From Schnuerera sp. xch1 (GTDB lineage: Bacteria; Bacillota; Clostridia; Tissierellales; Tepidimicrobiaceae): a DNA stretch of 64,000 nucleotides. Shown here piece by piece: positions 1 to 10,231 of the stretch (the stretch's first letter is position 1; each line of letters begins with the position of its first letter). Made by a program: the position numbers and the translations under genes. Location of the stretch: the NCBI RefSeq assembly GCF_019931165.1, contig NZ_JAIOUP010000009.1, positions 1-64,000 of the forward strand, written 5' to 3'. Under the pieces are notes generated by a model, which saw nothing but the letters and a program-made list of their open reading frames with translations, ran no database searches and had not been told where the DNA came from.

Positions 1-579
1 CTTCAATCCATACACTATGCAGACAAGGCATTAGGACAATTTATAGAGGACTTGAAGAAAGAAGGCTATTACGACAATTCAGTAATAGCTTTGTATGGAG
101 ACCATTTTGCTATAAGCAGTTTAGACAAGGATCAACAACAATTGATGACAGACTATTTAGGATATGAATATGATTTAGATGATATGATGAATATTCCATT
201 GATAATTCATATGCCTAATTCGGAAGCCAATGAAACCATAACAACGGTAGGTAGCCAACTGGATTTCATGCCTACAATATTAAATATAATGGGTTATGAA
301 AATGAAAAGGGAATAATGTTCGGAAAAGACCTATTAAACTATCAAGGGGAAAACTTTGTAGCCCAACAGACATATGCTCTTAAGGGTTCAGTAATAACTG
401 ATGAAATATTTTTGGAAATGTCAAGAGATGGAATGTTTGAAAACAGCCGAGTATACAATATGAAAACTAAGAAATTATTGAATGTAAATGACTACAAATA
501 TATCTATGAGAAAGCAATAGAAGAGATAAACAAATCGAATTTTATATTGAAAACTGATTTTTTAAAGAAGTTAAAGTAA
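1..579 (+). CDS. LTA synthase-family sulfatase, C-terminal part (5' truncated by window)
   Basis: The reading frame is open from base 1, so the start lies outside the window; the TTG at 52 is internal. The visible 192 residues contain the alkaline-phosphatase-superfamily signature ALYGDH followed by the QLDFMPTILNIMG segment typical of lipoteichoic acid synthase (LtaS) and related membrane sulfatases. Such enzymes transfer glycerol-phosphate from phosphatidylglycerol to a growing chain outside the membrane. The N-terminal membrane helices and catalytic Thr are not visible, so a different phosphoglycerol transferase of the same family is possible. The gene ends before a large palindrome at 615-788. 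Confidence 0.8.
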   Translation, partial: LQSIHYADKALGQFIEDLKKEGYYDNSVIALYGDHFAISSLDKDQQQLMTDYLGYEYDLDDMMNIPLIIHMPNSEANETITTVGSQLDFMPTILNIMGYENEKGIMFGKDLLNYQGENFVAQQTYALKGSVITDEIFLEMSRDGMFENSRVYNMKTKKLLNVNDYKYIYEKAIEEINKSNFILKTDFLKKLK

Positions 580-614
580 AGTAAATTGAATACCTAAGGT
601 TACTAAAAAGTCAC

Positions 615-788
615 GACATATTATAAAGAACGACTCGCCGATTCAAGATTTGTGAAGTATCACGACACAGAAAAAAATAGGTTTGTGAACTCGCTATCGC
701 TCAAACAGCACAAACCTACCGATTTTTTTCTTTAGTCGGATACTTCAATCAAATTTTTCATATGTCGGTCTTATCTTTATAATATGTC
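615..788. repeat. 174-bp imperfect palindrome (MITE-like or giant terminator hairpin)
   Basis: The outer arms are a perfect 15-bp inverted repeat (GACATATTATAAAGA at 615-629 and its complement at 774-788). Further in, GAAGTATC near 654 pairs with GATACTTC near 739, a run of seven A pairs with TTTTTTT, and AGGTTTGTG (679-687) pairs with CACAAACCT (709-717). The RNA could fold into one long interrupted hairpin. It fills most of the gap between the LtaS-like gene and the convergent gene 855-2024. It may act as a bidirectional terminator, but it is far longer than one needs and has the form of a MITE. No target duplication is obvious. Confidence 0.7.
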
Positions 789-854
789 TTAAACATTATT
801 AAATGTATACTTTTCAGCAATTTTAAACCATTTCAATTCACTTTTATTTGAAGA

Positions 855-2024
855 TTAGAATGTGATGGGAGTCATGTTTTCGTCAACAATTTCCACAGTT
901 ACATCCATGTCCCAAATATCCTCAATGTAGTCAATGGCATCTTTGACTTCATTGTTCAATCTATTCTCTCCAGTATCTCCTGCTTCAATCCATTCATCAT
1001 CTGTTATGGAAAAGTCTGTTTGTACCACTAATTTTAACTCATCTTTGTCTGTTTCATATATATTGTATTCCAATTCAAAATCGTATCGTCTATATGAGAA
1101 GTCTCCATATAATCTATCAAGATAGTTTTCAGTTTCTGTAAGTAAATCTACTGATCTTATTATATTATCTTCAATATTGAATTCTATAGTATCATTATCA
1201 TCATAATAAATTACTCCATCTATTGATACGTTAGGGTTTACTCTTCTTATTTCATAATTTAACTTTCGTAAATATCCAATTTTTTTGTATATACTTTTAT
1301 TGAAGAAATTCTTAGAATCTACCTCTATATATAAATCTACATTATATCCACTTTGATCAGCTTCGTATTTAAATTCATAATTGCTGTATTTATCCAATTC
1401 CTTATTAAACATATCAGCTAAATAATCTGCATCAATTCTATAATCTCTTCTTAACTTACTTCTGGAAAAATCAAAGTCCAGGTCATTATCTTCAGTTGTG
1501 AATGTTACATAATTTCTATTAGAGGAACTGGAATTCTTACTATAATATGGATTCTCAATCTCACCTCTTATTGATACATCTTCATTATATAAGATCAATA
1601 TTGCAGAATATACATTCCATATATAATCCTCAACATCTTTTCTATGTAGTCTATACCATTTATATGTTTTATTCCTTGGAAAGCTAAATGTTAAATTGAG
1701 CCTATTGCCAAAGGATTTTTTTATATCTATATCTACAGTCAAATCATCTATTTCATCCAAATATCTATCTAAATGACTTTCAAGGGACGATATATTACCA
1801 ATATTCTTATAGGGGATTTTTAATTTTTTATACAGTTCTTTTCGTTTTTCAAGATTTTCTATTTGAATGTTTAATAGATAATCTCTACTATTTCTAAATG
1901 AAATCAATTTGTCAATTTCTCCGTAATGATCATCACTTATTAAAATTCCATTAGCATCTATAGTTATTCTATTGTTTTTCAAATCCAAGGTAGGGTTTAT
2001 ATATAAATACTGTGCTATATCCAT
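855..2024 (-). CDS. hypothetical protein with repeated alpha/beta segments, stalk-protein relative
   Basis: A 389-aa protein that I cannot assign to a named family. It is rich in Asp, Asn, Tyr and Ile. About three copies of an 80-residue pattern are visible: a beta strand, an F/W-containing loop, a helix, then a strand reading as dVsIdGxI. The same pattern seems to occur twice in the C-terminal half of the stalk protein at 18716-19735. The first residues weakly recall the end of a copper-amine-oxidase-type stalk domain, but there is no signal peptide. I see no clear Shine-Dalgarno before the ATG at 2024, and the frame stays open upstream, so the N-terminus is uncertain and the gene may be a truncated relic. 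Confidence 0.55.
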   Translation of the reverse strand: MDIAQYLYINPTLDLKNNRITIDANGILISDDHYGEIDKLISFRNSRDYLLNIQIENLEKRKELYKKLKIPYKNIGNISSLESHLDRYLDEIDDLTVDIDIKKSFGNRLNLTFSFPRNKTYKWYRLHRKDVEDYIWNVYSAILILYNEDVSIRGEIENPYYSKNSSSSNRNYVTFTTEDNDLDFDFSRSKLRRDYRIDADYLADMFNKELDKYSNYEFKYEADQSGYNVDLYIEVDSKNFFNKSIYKKIGYLRKLNYEIRRVNPNVSIDGVIYYDDNDTIEFNIEDNIIRSVDLLTETENYLDRLYGDFSYRRYDFELEYNIYETDKDELKLVVQTDFSITDDEWIEAGDTGENRLNNEVKDAIDYIEDIWDMDVTVEIVDENMTPITF

Positions 2025-2123
2025 TGTATAACTTTTAGATAAATTGGGGAAAAGTTTTAAAGATTTATGTACATTCTGTCGATAAATATAGTTAAAGGCT
2101 AATGGACGAATACGAGGTGATGA

Positions 2124-5100
2124 ATGTTGGGAAGAAGAATTAGATTTAGAAGAATAACTTCATACATATTGTTGTTCTGCATATTGTTGAGTGAGATGAT
2201 ATTTAATATACCTGTAAGCTATAGCGAAGATGTAGCAGAACCTGCAGCCAAAGTGACAATAACTAATACTTATACAAATTTCAATCGAACTAAGAAAATG
2301 ATTACCATAGAAGACCCTGGGATAGAACTATATGTTAATAAAGGATTACAATTGCAATTAGAAGATGATAATTGGCACACACCAGATAATCTAAAAGTAG
2401 TAGGACAAACTATAGTACAGTCTGATTTAAACCCTCGATGGGTAATTCAAAATGCCATAGTAGAAGGGCAAATATCAGAAGGAGAACCACCTCAATATCG
2501 AGATGTATCTACTAAGTATTCTGGTATAAATGAAGCTGGAGTGCCAGAGATTATGAATGTAGCTACACCTTTAGTAGAACAAGGTGGGGAAATTATATTA
2601 AACATGAGTGGAAGCTTAGATGGATTTAGCAATTATGAAATAACTGTAGGAGGAATACCAGTACAAGCTGAAGTCCAGGGTACTAATCAAATAAGACTTA
2701 AACCAGATGAGGATAAAGAATTTTCAGGAGGGATTAATGATATAGTAGTAAAAGCCGATGTTGATAATGAGAAATTTGATCTACAAACTTCTTATGTATA
2801 TAAAGATGCAGTCACAATAACTGGAGACTTAAATATAAGCGGTGTAACTATGTTCCCTACCATGGGTGAGCCTGGTTCTAGAGTAGAATTTACAATGGAT
2901 GAATTTCCAAGTAGCGAATATGATATCTACTTTATAAAAGATAGAAATGTTCCAGAATTTACTGAAGAAAATATGGCAAAGAATTTTTTCATGAGTAGGA
3001 ATTCTAATGATGATGACATAATTACTGTAGAGGTACCTGATCTAAGTTCAGGACCATATTATGTAATCTTTACAAATGCTCAATCACAAGATCCAGATAT
3101 AGGTGTTTGTAGTTCATATGAATTACCTCAACAATACCAAGTAGTGACTATCTCTCAAAAACCCAGAATAGAAAGTATTCAACCAAGCAGTGCACCAGCT
3201 AGTACTTCTACAGAGGTAAGAATCAATGGAAATTATTTTGTAAATCACAATGTTCCAGGATTTGAGCCGGAAGAAGGTTTAATAGATGAAGACATAATAG
3301 TAACTTCAAATCAAGTTGTAATAGATTATGGTGAGGGAACATTAGAATTGAAAGATGAAGCAGGTAATCCTATTACACATGATGTAAAAGTAACAAGAGA
3401 GATTGAAGTCGATATAGGCGATGTATTAAAATTTAAAGAAGATGGATTTCTTTATAACTTAGAAAATGAAAACGACCCAAATACATTCATAGTCAGTACT
3501 AAAACTTTTGATGTAGATGAAACTCAAATTGAAGATGTAGTCGTAAGAGTTACCACAAGGATTGAAGGAATTAATAATAGCGAATTTAATGCAAATATGC
3601 TAAAGGAAGCAGTAGTAAAAAATGGATTTACATATTATCCATCAACAGAGATACCAGAGGTAGATAGTGTAGTACCGAATATAGTTCCTGTAGAAGATAT
3701 AGGAAATGAATATTATATAGACAGTAGCATAGATAGATTAATGCTAACAATAGAAGGAAGCAATTTTTTAGTAACCAGATATGAAGATGGAGAAGAAGAA
3801 AAGATTAATTATCCTGAGATAACTTTAGGAGGTACAGTTATAAATCCAAATGCTGAAGAAGGTGATGGGAAATACAAACCTCTAAAGTATGAAGTTCTTA
3901 ATAATGGACAAATAGTAGATGGAACTACAGGTAATGAGATAGGAAACAGAATAATAATAGAGTTGATAACGGGAGAAGATGGTTTTCCAATTACAAATAA
4001 AGAAAGCAGAATTCTATCTGTTAGGAATCCTCTTAGGTTGAGTAAAGAGTATTCAAACTCTAATTATCATTTTGAAGATTTGGTTAAATTCATAGAAATA
4101 GACCGAAATGATTTTCCAATTATAGATAATGTTAGACCAAGTTTAGTATCTATAGATGGAGGAGAAGAAGTAACTATTACTGGTTCTAATCTTAGACCTG
4201 GAGCTAGAGTATATATAGACAATAATCTAGTAACAAATATACATATATCAGGAGATATGAAACAGATTACCTTCAATGCACCTCCGGGAACAAGAGTTGG
4301 AGAGACTTTGTTGCAGGTAATTAATCCAGAAGGAGGTATAGCTAGTCATGTATTTACCTATACTGAAACCTATACTGAACCAGAATTAAGCTTTATAAAT
4401 CCTAAAGAAGGTACTACTAATACTTTAGTAACAGTAAAAGGGGAAAACTTTCTAGCACCAGACCCAACAGTAGTAATCAATGATATAGAACAAGTAGACG
4501 AACATTTAATTTATAGGCTAATAGGGACAAGGGTATTCATGGATGGTTATGACATAAATCAGTATAACAGAGGAGAACAAAACAGAATAGAATTAAAAAA
4601 CTACGGAAAAGGACCTATATTTAAGTATAGTAACGCAACAAAAGTGATACTAGGAGACGGATATGACAGTGTCATACTATATGATGAAACAAACAATAAA
4701 TTTTATGTCATAAGAAAAGATGTACGGGATAATTTCTCTATAGAAGCTGGAGAGGGAATTAGCTACGATATATCTTATAATCCAGAAAATGATAAGTTTT
4801 ATGCAGATAACCATGAAATAACAATAAATGACAATGGAGAAATTGGATTTGATAATTTAACCTTACAAGCTTACACTCCATTTAAAATAGATGAAAATGA
4901 AAATATTGTAGGTAATAGGGTACAATTTGTGGACTCTAACACATTAACATTTAAAGTACCAAACTTAAATTTATCTCCTTGGACAGGAGAAGGGGTTTAT
5001 GATGTATCTATTGTAAACCCAGATACAAAGTCTGAAACTATAGAAGATGGCTTCTATTTCTTTGCATCTTCAAGTACTAGACCAGTTATAGAGGATATAG

Positions 5101-8100
5101 TACCAGATAGTGGACCAGATGTTGGAGGAAATATAATCCGTATTTTAGGGCCAGAGGCAAACTCAGATGAAAGAATAGGATTTATGGATACAGGAGAAGA
5201 CAAAACTAAAGTATTCATAGGTGGACAAGAAGTTCCAACAGAAGATGTAAATGTTTTACCTGGTGGTAGAATAATGGAAGTAAAAGTGCCTCCTACTATA
5301 GAGGATATTAAAGGAAAAGGAACTGATAGGATTACAGTACCTATAGTATTAGTAAATCCTGATGGAGGAACATATAGTGTATCCTATGAAAATCCAGTAG
5401 AAGTAGAGGATAGAATTATTAGAGGATATACATACCTAGTTCCGACTAGTAATCCTAAGATTACAAGTATATTACCTACAGAAGGTTCAGCAGCAGGAGG
5501 ATATATACTAGAGATATTTGGTTCTGACTTTAGAGATTTCGAGCCATTTATAGATTTGGATGGAGATGGAGAATATGATGAAGAAAATGAAGAATTTGAT
5601 GATATAGATGGTGATGGAGAATATGATGATAAAGCACCAGATACTAGAGAACAATCAAAATATAATCCAGAATATGAATATTTAACATCTATTTTACTTC
5701 CAAAAGTATATATTGGATACAAAGAAGCTGAAATAGTAAACCATGGAACAGGATATCTACAGGTAGTAGTGCCTCCAAATGAAGCAGGAACAGTAGACCT
5801 ATATGTTGTAAACAATGATTCTGGAATATCCAACAAAGTTAGGTACACATACAATGCATCAAATCCAACTATAAACAATATAGTACCAAGTGTAGGAGAT
5901 ATAAGTGGTGGAACTAAAATTGGTATTTATGGTTCCAATTTAGAAAATAATACTATTACATTAGTAGAAGCTAATGATACAGGTGAAATAGTTAAGAAAA
6001 CTGAGCATATGCCTCTTATAAGATTTGGAAGTAATACTAATCAAAATTTGCCAAGGGAACATGAAAACAGTGGAGTCCTACGTTCTAATAGAGCAAGTGT
6101 TGACCTAGAGGGAAGTATAGAAATACAATATAATACAATTAACAGAAGATTAATTGCTACACTTGAAGACGATGATATAAAATATACATTTACCTATGAA
6201 GGATATGATGGTGAAGAAATATTTATAAACACTAAGGATTTCAAACATGGTGATGAAAATTATGTTTATGAGCAGTTAATAAGAATAGTAGTAGATACTA
6301 ATAGATTAATTGCATCAGCAAATTTTGCACCTGTATCTGAGTACAAAAACAATACACAAATAACAGCTATTACTCCAGTGTACTTCAGAGCAGGATTGAC
6401 ACCAGTATTTGTAATAAACCCAGACAATGGACAAGCTGAGTGGGAATTTGAATTTAAACATCCAGACAGCAATCCAAAGATTACTAATATTACGAAAAAC
6501 GGTGGAGATAAACCTATATTGGAATATAGAGAAGAGATAGATGGAGAGGTAGAAGTATTAAAAGTAGATTATCAAGGTGGAAATATAGTAACTATTCATG
6601 GGACGGACTTTAGGGAAGGTGCAATAATAAAAATAGAGGATTTATTGACAATAACAGAAAAAGATATAGAATACAATCTCCCAAATCAATTGACATTTGT
6701 TATGCCACCAGTTCCAGAAGGAGAAGCGGAGTCTCTTAAGAAGGTAGTAGTGGAAAATACAGATGGAGGAACTGCAGATTCAACAACTAATACACCACCA
6801 ATATATATAGAGTTTATAATAGGAGGCTCAAATCCTGAAGTATATACTATAGAACCAACAGAAGGTTTAGCAACTGGAGGTACTAAGGTTAAGATTATAG
6901 GAAATGATTTTAGAAAGGAAATGGAAGAGTTTCCAAATGGAGAGTTAAAAGTTTACTTTGGAGATGTGAAAGTTGAAGATATTGATTATATAGACTACAG
7001 AACTATAGAAGTAACAGCACCTAAATCCGATAGATTAGGTCCAGTTCAAATAAGAATAGAGAATCCAGATGGATCTATCACTAGGGACGAGATTTACTTT
7101 ACTTATATATCCAAGCCAAAAATAAAAACCGTATCTCCAAACAAGATATTCACCAATGATATAGAAACAGAAGTGACATTAACAGGAGATATGTTCATGC
7201 AAGGAGCCAAGGTAATAGTAGGTGGAAGGATAGTAGATATAAATGATATAGAAGATGATATGAATATAAAAGGTGAAGGAATTCTAGAAGTAGATGAAGA
7301 AGGAAACAACAGACAAGTGGCAGTAGTAGGAGGTATGGAAGCAGCTTCAGTAACAGTAGAAGATGATAATGTTATAAAGGTGAGATTTAATAAAGCTACG
7401 GATTTGGAGAACAATGATTTAATAATCATAAATCTAGATGGAGGTATATCCGACCCCTATGATGACTTTGATTATGAAATACCGGTACCTAATAAACCAC
7501 TGGTACTTGAAGGAATACCAGGGTACGAATCCACAGTGCAATTGATATGGTCTAAATCCGATGATGATGTATTGAACAAAGCTACAAGATACGAAATATA
7601 TGGAAGACTATCAAAGGATAAGGATTATACATTCATAGGAGATACCACTGAAGCAGAATTTTTGGTAAAGGGATTAGAACCAAATACTGAATATAGGTTT
7701 ATGGTACGAGCATTAAATGAATACGGTTCAGCCTTAGAATTTGCTACAGTTAAAGTAAAGACATTAACCATACGTGAAGATGATAAGTTAAAAGAAAAAG
7801 AACAAAAGTTGGATGAAGAACAGGAAAAAATAGAAAGAGAAGGCAAAGAGGAAATTATAAGTGGCAGGGTAATACAAACGATAGGTTCTAAAACCATAAG
7901 AAAAGGAGTAGTGGATTTTAGATTATCACAATATAAGAATTACGATAAACTTACCGTATCTGTGCCAATAGAATATGCAAGGGAAAGCAACAAATTGGTA
8001 ATAAGAGATGGTACCATGACAACAATGATAAACGTAAAGGACCTATATACATTGGAAGTAAGTAAAAACGATACAGGTGATCAAGATGCATATATAAATA

Positions 8101-8387
8101 TTCACATTGATAGATTGAATGAGTATCACATACCAAGAGGTAAGAAATTAGCATCAAAAGCATATAATATTTCATTTGATTATCAACATAAAAAGGAAAC
8201 AATGGAAATCAATAATCTAGTAAGACCAGCAAGGTTAACATTAGAACAGGACAAGTTAAGCTATCCAAACACAGTAAACACAAGACTATATAAATTCAAT
8301 GAACCAACAGGACAGTATACGCGAATAGATTCAGATTGGACTGATGTAAAAACTTCAGGTAAGTATATATTATTAGCGGATAGATAA
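2124..8387 (+). CDS. giant secreted IPT/TIG-repeat surface protein with FnIII domain
   Basis: A 2087-aa exported protein. Residues 1-35 form a signal peptide (basic start, hydrophobic core, cleavage near SYSED). The body holds many Ig-like IPT/TIG domains, recognised by repeats of the form I..i.PxxG...GGt.v.I.GsnF followed by v.vPp. Around residue 1146 lie two acidic loops, DLDGDGEYD and DIDGDGEYD, that look like calcium-binding sites. A fibronectin type III domain covers about 1790-1885, followed by a charged coiled coil (about 1885-1912) and a C-terminal beta domain. There is no LPXTG or SLH anchor, so retention may depend on the SLH protein made from the same operon. A GAGGTGAT ribosome binding site precedes the ATG. 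First gene of a five-gene surface operon; likely a structural or adhesive protein. Confidence 0.85.
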   Translation: MLGRRIRFRRITSYILLFCILLSEMIFNIPVSYSEDVAEPAAKVTITNTYTNFNRTKKMITIEDPGIELYVNKGLQLQLEDDNWHTPDNLKVVGQTIVQSDLNPRWVIQNAIVEGQISEGEPPQYRDVSTKYSGINEAGVPEIMNVATPLVEQGGEIILNMSGSLDGFSNYEITVGGIPVQAEVQGTNQIRLKPDEDKEFSGGINDIVVKADVDNEKFDLQTSYVYKDAVTITGDLNISGVTMFPTMGEPGSRVEFTMDEFPSSEYDIYFIKDRNVPEFTEENMAKNFFMSRNSNDDDIITVEVPDLSSGPYYVIFTNAQSQDPDIGVCSSYELPQQYQVVTISQKPRIESIQPSSAPASTSTEVRINGNYFVNHNVPGFEPEEGLIDEDIIVTSNQVVIDYGEGTLELKDEAGNPITHDVKVTREIEVDIGDVLKFKEDGFLYNLENENDPNTFIVSTKTFDVDETQIEDVVVRVTTRIEGINNSEFNANMLKEAVVKNGFTYYPSTEIPEVDSVVPNIVPVEDIGNEYYIDSSIDRLMLTIEGSNFLVTRYEDGEEEKINYPEITLGGTVINPNAEEGDGKYKPLKYEVLNNGQIVDGTTGNEIGNRIIIELITGEDGFPITNKESRILSVRNPLRLSKEYSNSNYHFEDLVKFIEIDRNDFPIIDNVRPSLVSIDGGEEVTITGSNLRPGARVYIDNNLVTNIHISGDMKQITFNAPPGTRVGETLLQVINPEGGIASHVFTYTETYTEPELSFINPKEGTTNTLVTVKGENFLAPDPTVVINDIEQVDEHLIYRLIGTRVFMDGYDINQYNRGEQNRIELKNYGKGPIFKYSNATKVILGDGYDSVILYDETNNKFYVIRKDVRDNFSIEAGEGISYDISYNPENDKFYADNHEITINDNGEIGFDNLTLQAYTPFKIDENENIVGNRVQFVDSNTLTFKVPNLNLSPWTGEGVYDVSIVNPDTKSETIEDGFYFFASSSTRPVIEDIVPDSGPDVGGNIIRILGPEANSDERIGFMDTGEDKTKVFIGGQEVPTEDVNVLPGGRIMEVKVPPTIEDIKGKGTDRITVPIVLVNPDGGTYSVSYENPVEVEDRIIRGYTYLVPTSNPKITSILPTEGSAAGGYILEIFGSDFRDFEPFIDLDGDGEYDEENEEFDDIDGDGEYDDKAPDTREQSKYNPEYEYLTSILLPKVYIGYKEAEIVNHGTGYLQVVVPPNEAGTVDLYVVNNDSGISNKVRYTYNASNPTINNIVPSVGDISGGTKIGIYGSNLENNTITLVEANDTGEIVKKTEHMPLIRFGSNTNQNLPREHENSGVLRSNRASVDLEGSIEIQYNTINRRLIATLEDDDIKYTFTYEGYDGEEIFINTKDFKHGDENYVYEQLIRIVVDTNRLIASANFAPVSEYKNNTQITAITPVYFRAGLTPVFVINPDNGQAEWEFEFKHPDSNPKITNITKNGGDKPILEYREEIDGEVEVLKVDYQGGNIVTIHGTDFREGAIIKIEDLLTITEKDIEYNLPNQLTFVMPPVPEGEAESLKKVVVENTDGGTADSTTNTPPIYIEFIIGGSNPEVYTIEPTEGLATGGTKVKIIGNDFRKEMEEFPNGELKVYFGDVKVEDIDYIDYRTIEVTAPKSDRLGPVQIRIENPDGSITRDEIYFTYISKPKIKTVSPNKIFTNDIETEVTLTGDMFMQGAKVIVGGRIVDINDIEDDMNIKGEGILEVDEEGNNRQVAVVGGMEAASVTVEDDNVIKVRFNKATDLENNDLIIINLDGGISDPYDDFDYEIPVPNKPLVLEGIPGYESTVQLIWSKSDDDVLNKATRYEIYGRLSKDKDYTFIGDTTEAEFLVKGLEPNTEYRFMVRALNEYGSALEFATVKVKTLTIREDDKLKEKEQKLDEEQEKIEREGKEEIISGRVIQTIGSKTIRKGVVDFRLSQYKNYDKLTVSVPIEYARESNKLVIRDGTMTTMINVKDLYTLEVSKNDTGDQDAYINIHIDRLNEYHIPRGKKLASKAYNISFDYQHKKETMEINNLVRPARLTLEQDKLSYPNTVNTRLYKFNEPTGQYTRIDSDWTDVKTSGKYILLADR

Positions 8388-8407
8388 AATACAAAGGAGC
8401 AAAGACT

Positions 8408-10156
8408 ATGAAAAAGAGACTATTAGTTGCGATTACAACTTTATCCCTTCTGATTACCATAATATCAACAGTATGCTTTGGGGCATCCACAACCCGAAGC
8501 ATACTTAAAGGATCTATTGAGGATATAAACTATAATGACGAAACCATCACAATATTGGATTATGATGGAAAGACACACACTATAGACATTCTTCCATCAA
8601 CAAGAATCGAAGTAGAAGAAGTACAACAAGCCATCTATGATCTATATTTTGGACAAGAAGTGGATGTGATTTTGGAAGGAGATGAAGCTAAAAAGGTAAT
8701 AGCCTATCCAGAGGAGGATCCGGGAAGAAATGGATACATAATGCCAGGAAGCAGATTTAGAACAGGAAGGATATTGTTTTTAACAGAAGACACCATTGAG
8801 ATAAAGGGCAAGGATGATAGGGAAAAATATAGAATAACTCCATATACCACTATCTATAAAAACGGTGGAATAATAAACATAAATCAAGTAAAAGAAGGAG
8901 ATAAGGTAGTGTTAACCTTCGATGATATATATAGATCAGAGGTAAGCACCATTAGAGTTCAAGACCAAGAAGAACATATAACAGGAGTATTGAGGGGGAA
9001 GATATACTCAGTAGATGAAAGAAAAGAACAACTACATTTGATGTCCCCTTATACATATAAAGAAGGACGGGGATGGATACCCTATGGAAACCATGTAGTT
9101 GAACTCAAAGTCGAAGATAATAATCTATATAATGGTGGAGAAGAAATTGACTTAAAGGATTTAAATAAATTTAGAAATAAAGAAATCTATGTAGCATTCG
9201 ATTCGAGCTATGGCAAATTAAGTGTAGCAAAACTCCAAGTAAAAAACGGAGCATCGAGGATGTATCAATCTCCAATAGAAAATATAGAATATGGTACGGG
9301 CAAGATGATAGTAGATAAAAACCTAATTCACTTTAATCCTGGGACAATAGTCATTGAGGATGACCGTCTAGTAGATGTGTTAAATATCAATAGATATAAA
9401 GATGTATTTGTAAATACGGACATAGTAAAAGGAAGCCCTATTGCCAACTTGGTAGCAATAGAAGGCACATCCATGTTAGAAGATAGATTGGATGGAACCA
9501 AGATATCAATATATAGAGGTAAGATTGAGGACATATTCGAATATGAAGTGGAAATAGGAAAGATTAACTATAGACTGGATTATCAAAAATTGACAGAAGA
9601 TAATAAATGGGTAGAACAAGATGACTCCCAAAGATTTGGACTTACAGATGATACATTGATATATGATAGTGAATTAAATGAGCGGATTCCAGCCAATTAT
9701 TTCATAAAATCAAGATTCATCGACTTAAATGATATTGAAGATGAGGAATTAAGAGATAGGGTAGAGGACAATTTTTACAAGAATAAGGCTGCATACTTTG
9801 TAGTAAGAGAATCTGACTTTGGCAAGGAATTATTAGCAATGAATATAACACCTCATATAAATAAATATAGATACAGAATCAAAATGGATTATTCAGTCAT
9901 AGGAGAGATAAGGGAAATAGATTATGACGAAAACAATATTACATTTACAGAAGTTAAAAATTATAACACATTGAACGATAGATGGGAGAATGGATCCGAT
10001 GAAACAATAGAATTGGATCAAGCAGTGATACTATTAAACGATTTACCAATACCACAAGATAAGCTATATACCATAAGACCAGGAACCAAGGCTTATATAA
10101 TAAAGAATAAACAGTCTTCACATGATACTGGCTATGTAATATTGCTTGAAAATTAA
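8408..10156 (+). CDS. secreted repeat protein of small beta-barrel domains
   Basis: 582 aa with a signal peptide ending near CFGAS. The rest is built of short beta-rich units that start with a phrase like GxIedIny.e.tI.I and carry the pattern T.ie.....i.dl..G..V.v, reminiscent of OB/SH3-like repeats of DUF5666 type. No catalytic motif is visible. The gene starts 20 bp after the TIG-repeat protein with an AAAGGAGC ribosome binding site, so it is co-transcribed with the surface operon. A structural cell-wall or S-layer-associated role is inferred from context only. Confidence 0.7.
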   Translation: MKKRLLVAITTLSLLITIISTVCFGASTTRSILKGSIEDINYNDETITILDYDGKTHTIDILPSTRIEVEEVQQAIYDLYFGQEVDVILEGDEAKKVIAYPEEDPGRNGYIMPGSRFRTGRILFLTEDTIEIKGKDDREKYRITPYTTIYKNGGIININQVKEGDKVVLTFDDIYRSEVSTIRVQDQEEHITGVLRGKIYSVDERKEQLHLMSPYTYKEGRGWIPYGNHVVELKVEDNNLYNGGEEIDLKDLNKFRNKEIYVAFDSSYGKLSVAKLQVKNGASRMYQSPIENIEYGTGKMIVDKNLIHFNPGTIVIEDDRLVDVLNINRYKDVFVNTDIVKGSPIANLVAIEGTSMLEDRLDGTKISIYRGKIEDIFEYEVEIGKINYRLDYQKLTEDNKWVEQDDSQRFGLTDDTLIYDSELNERIPANYFIKSRFIDLNDIEDEELRDRVEDNFYKNKAAYFVVRESDFGKELLAMNITPHINKYRYRIKMDYSVIGEIREIDYDENNITFTEVKNYNTLNDRWENGSDETIELDQAVILLNDLPIPQDKLYTIRPGTKAYIIKNKQSSHDTGYVILLEN

Positions 10157-10231
10157 AAAACGAGGTTATTCACTACGTTGAAATGATAGCTCATGTTAAA
10201 ATGTTACCAAAAATAAAGGAGGAGGTATTAC

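Noticed and set aside
5560-5640. Dockerin module in the TIG-repeat protein
   Set aside because: The two DxDGDGEYD loops are calcium-loop-like, but the helices and second duplicated segment of a dockerin are absent.
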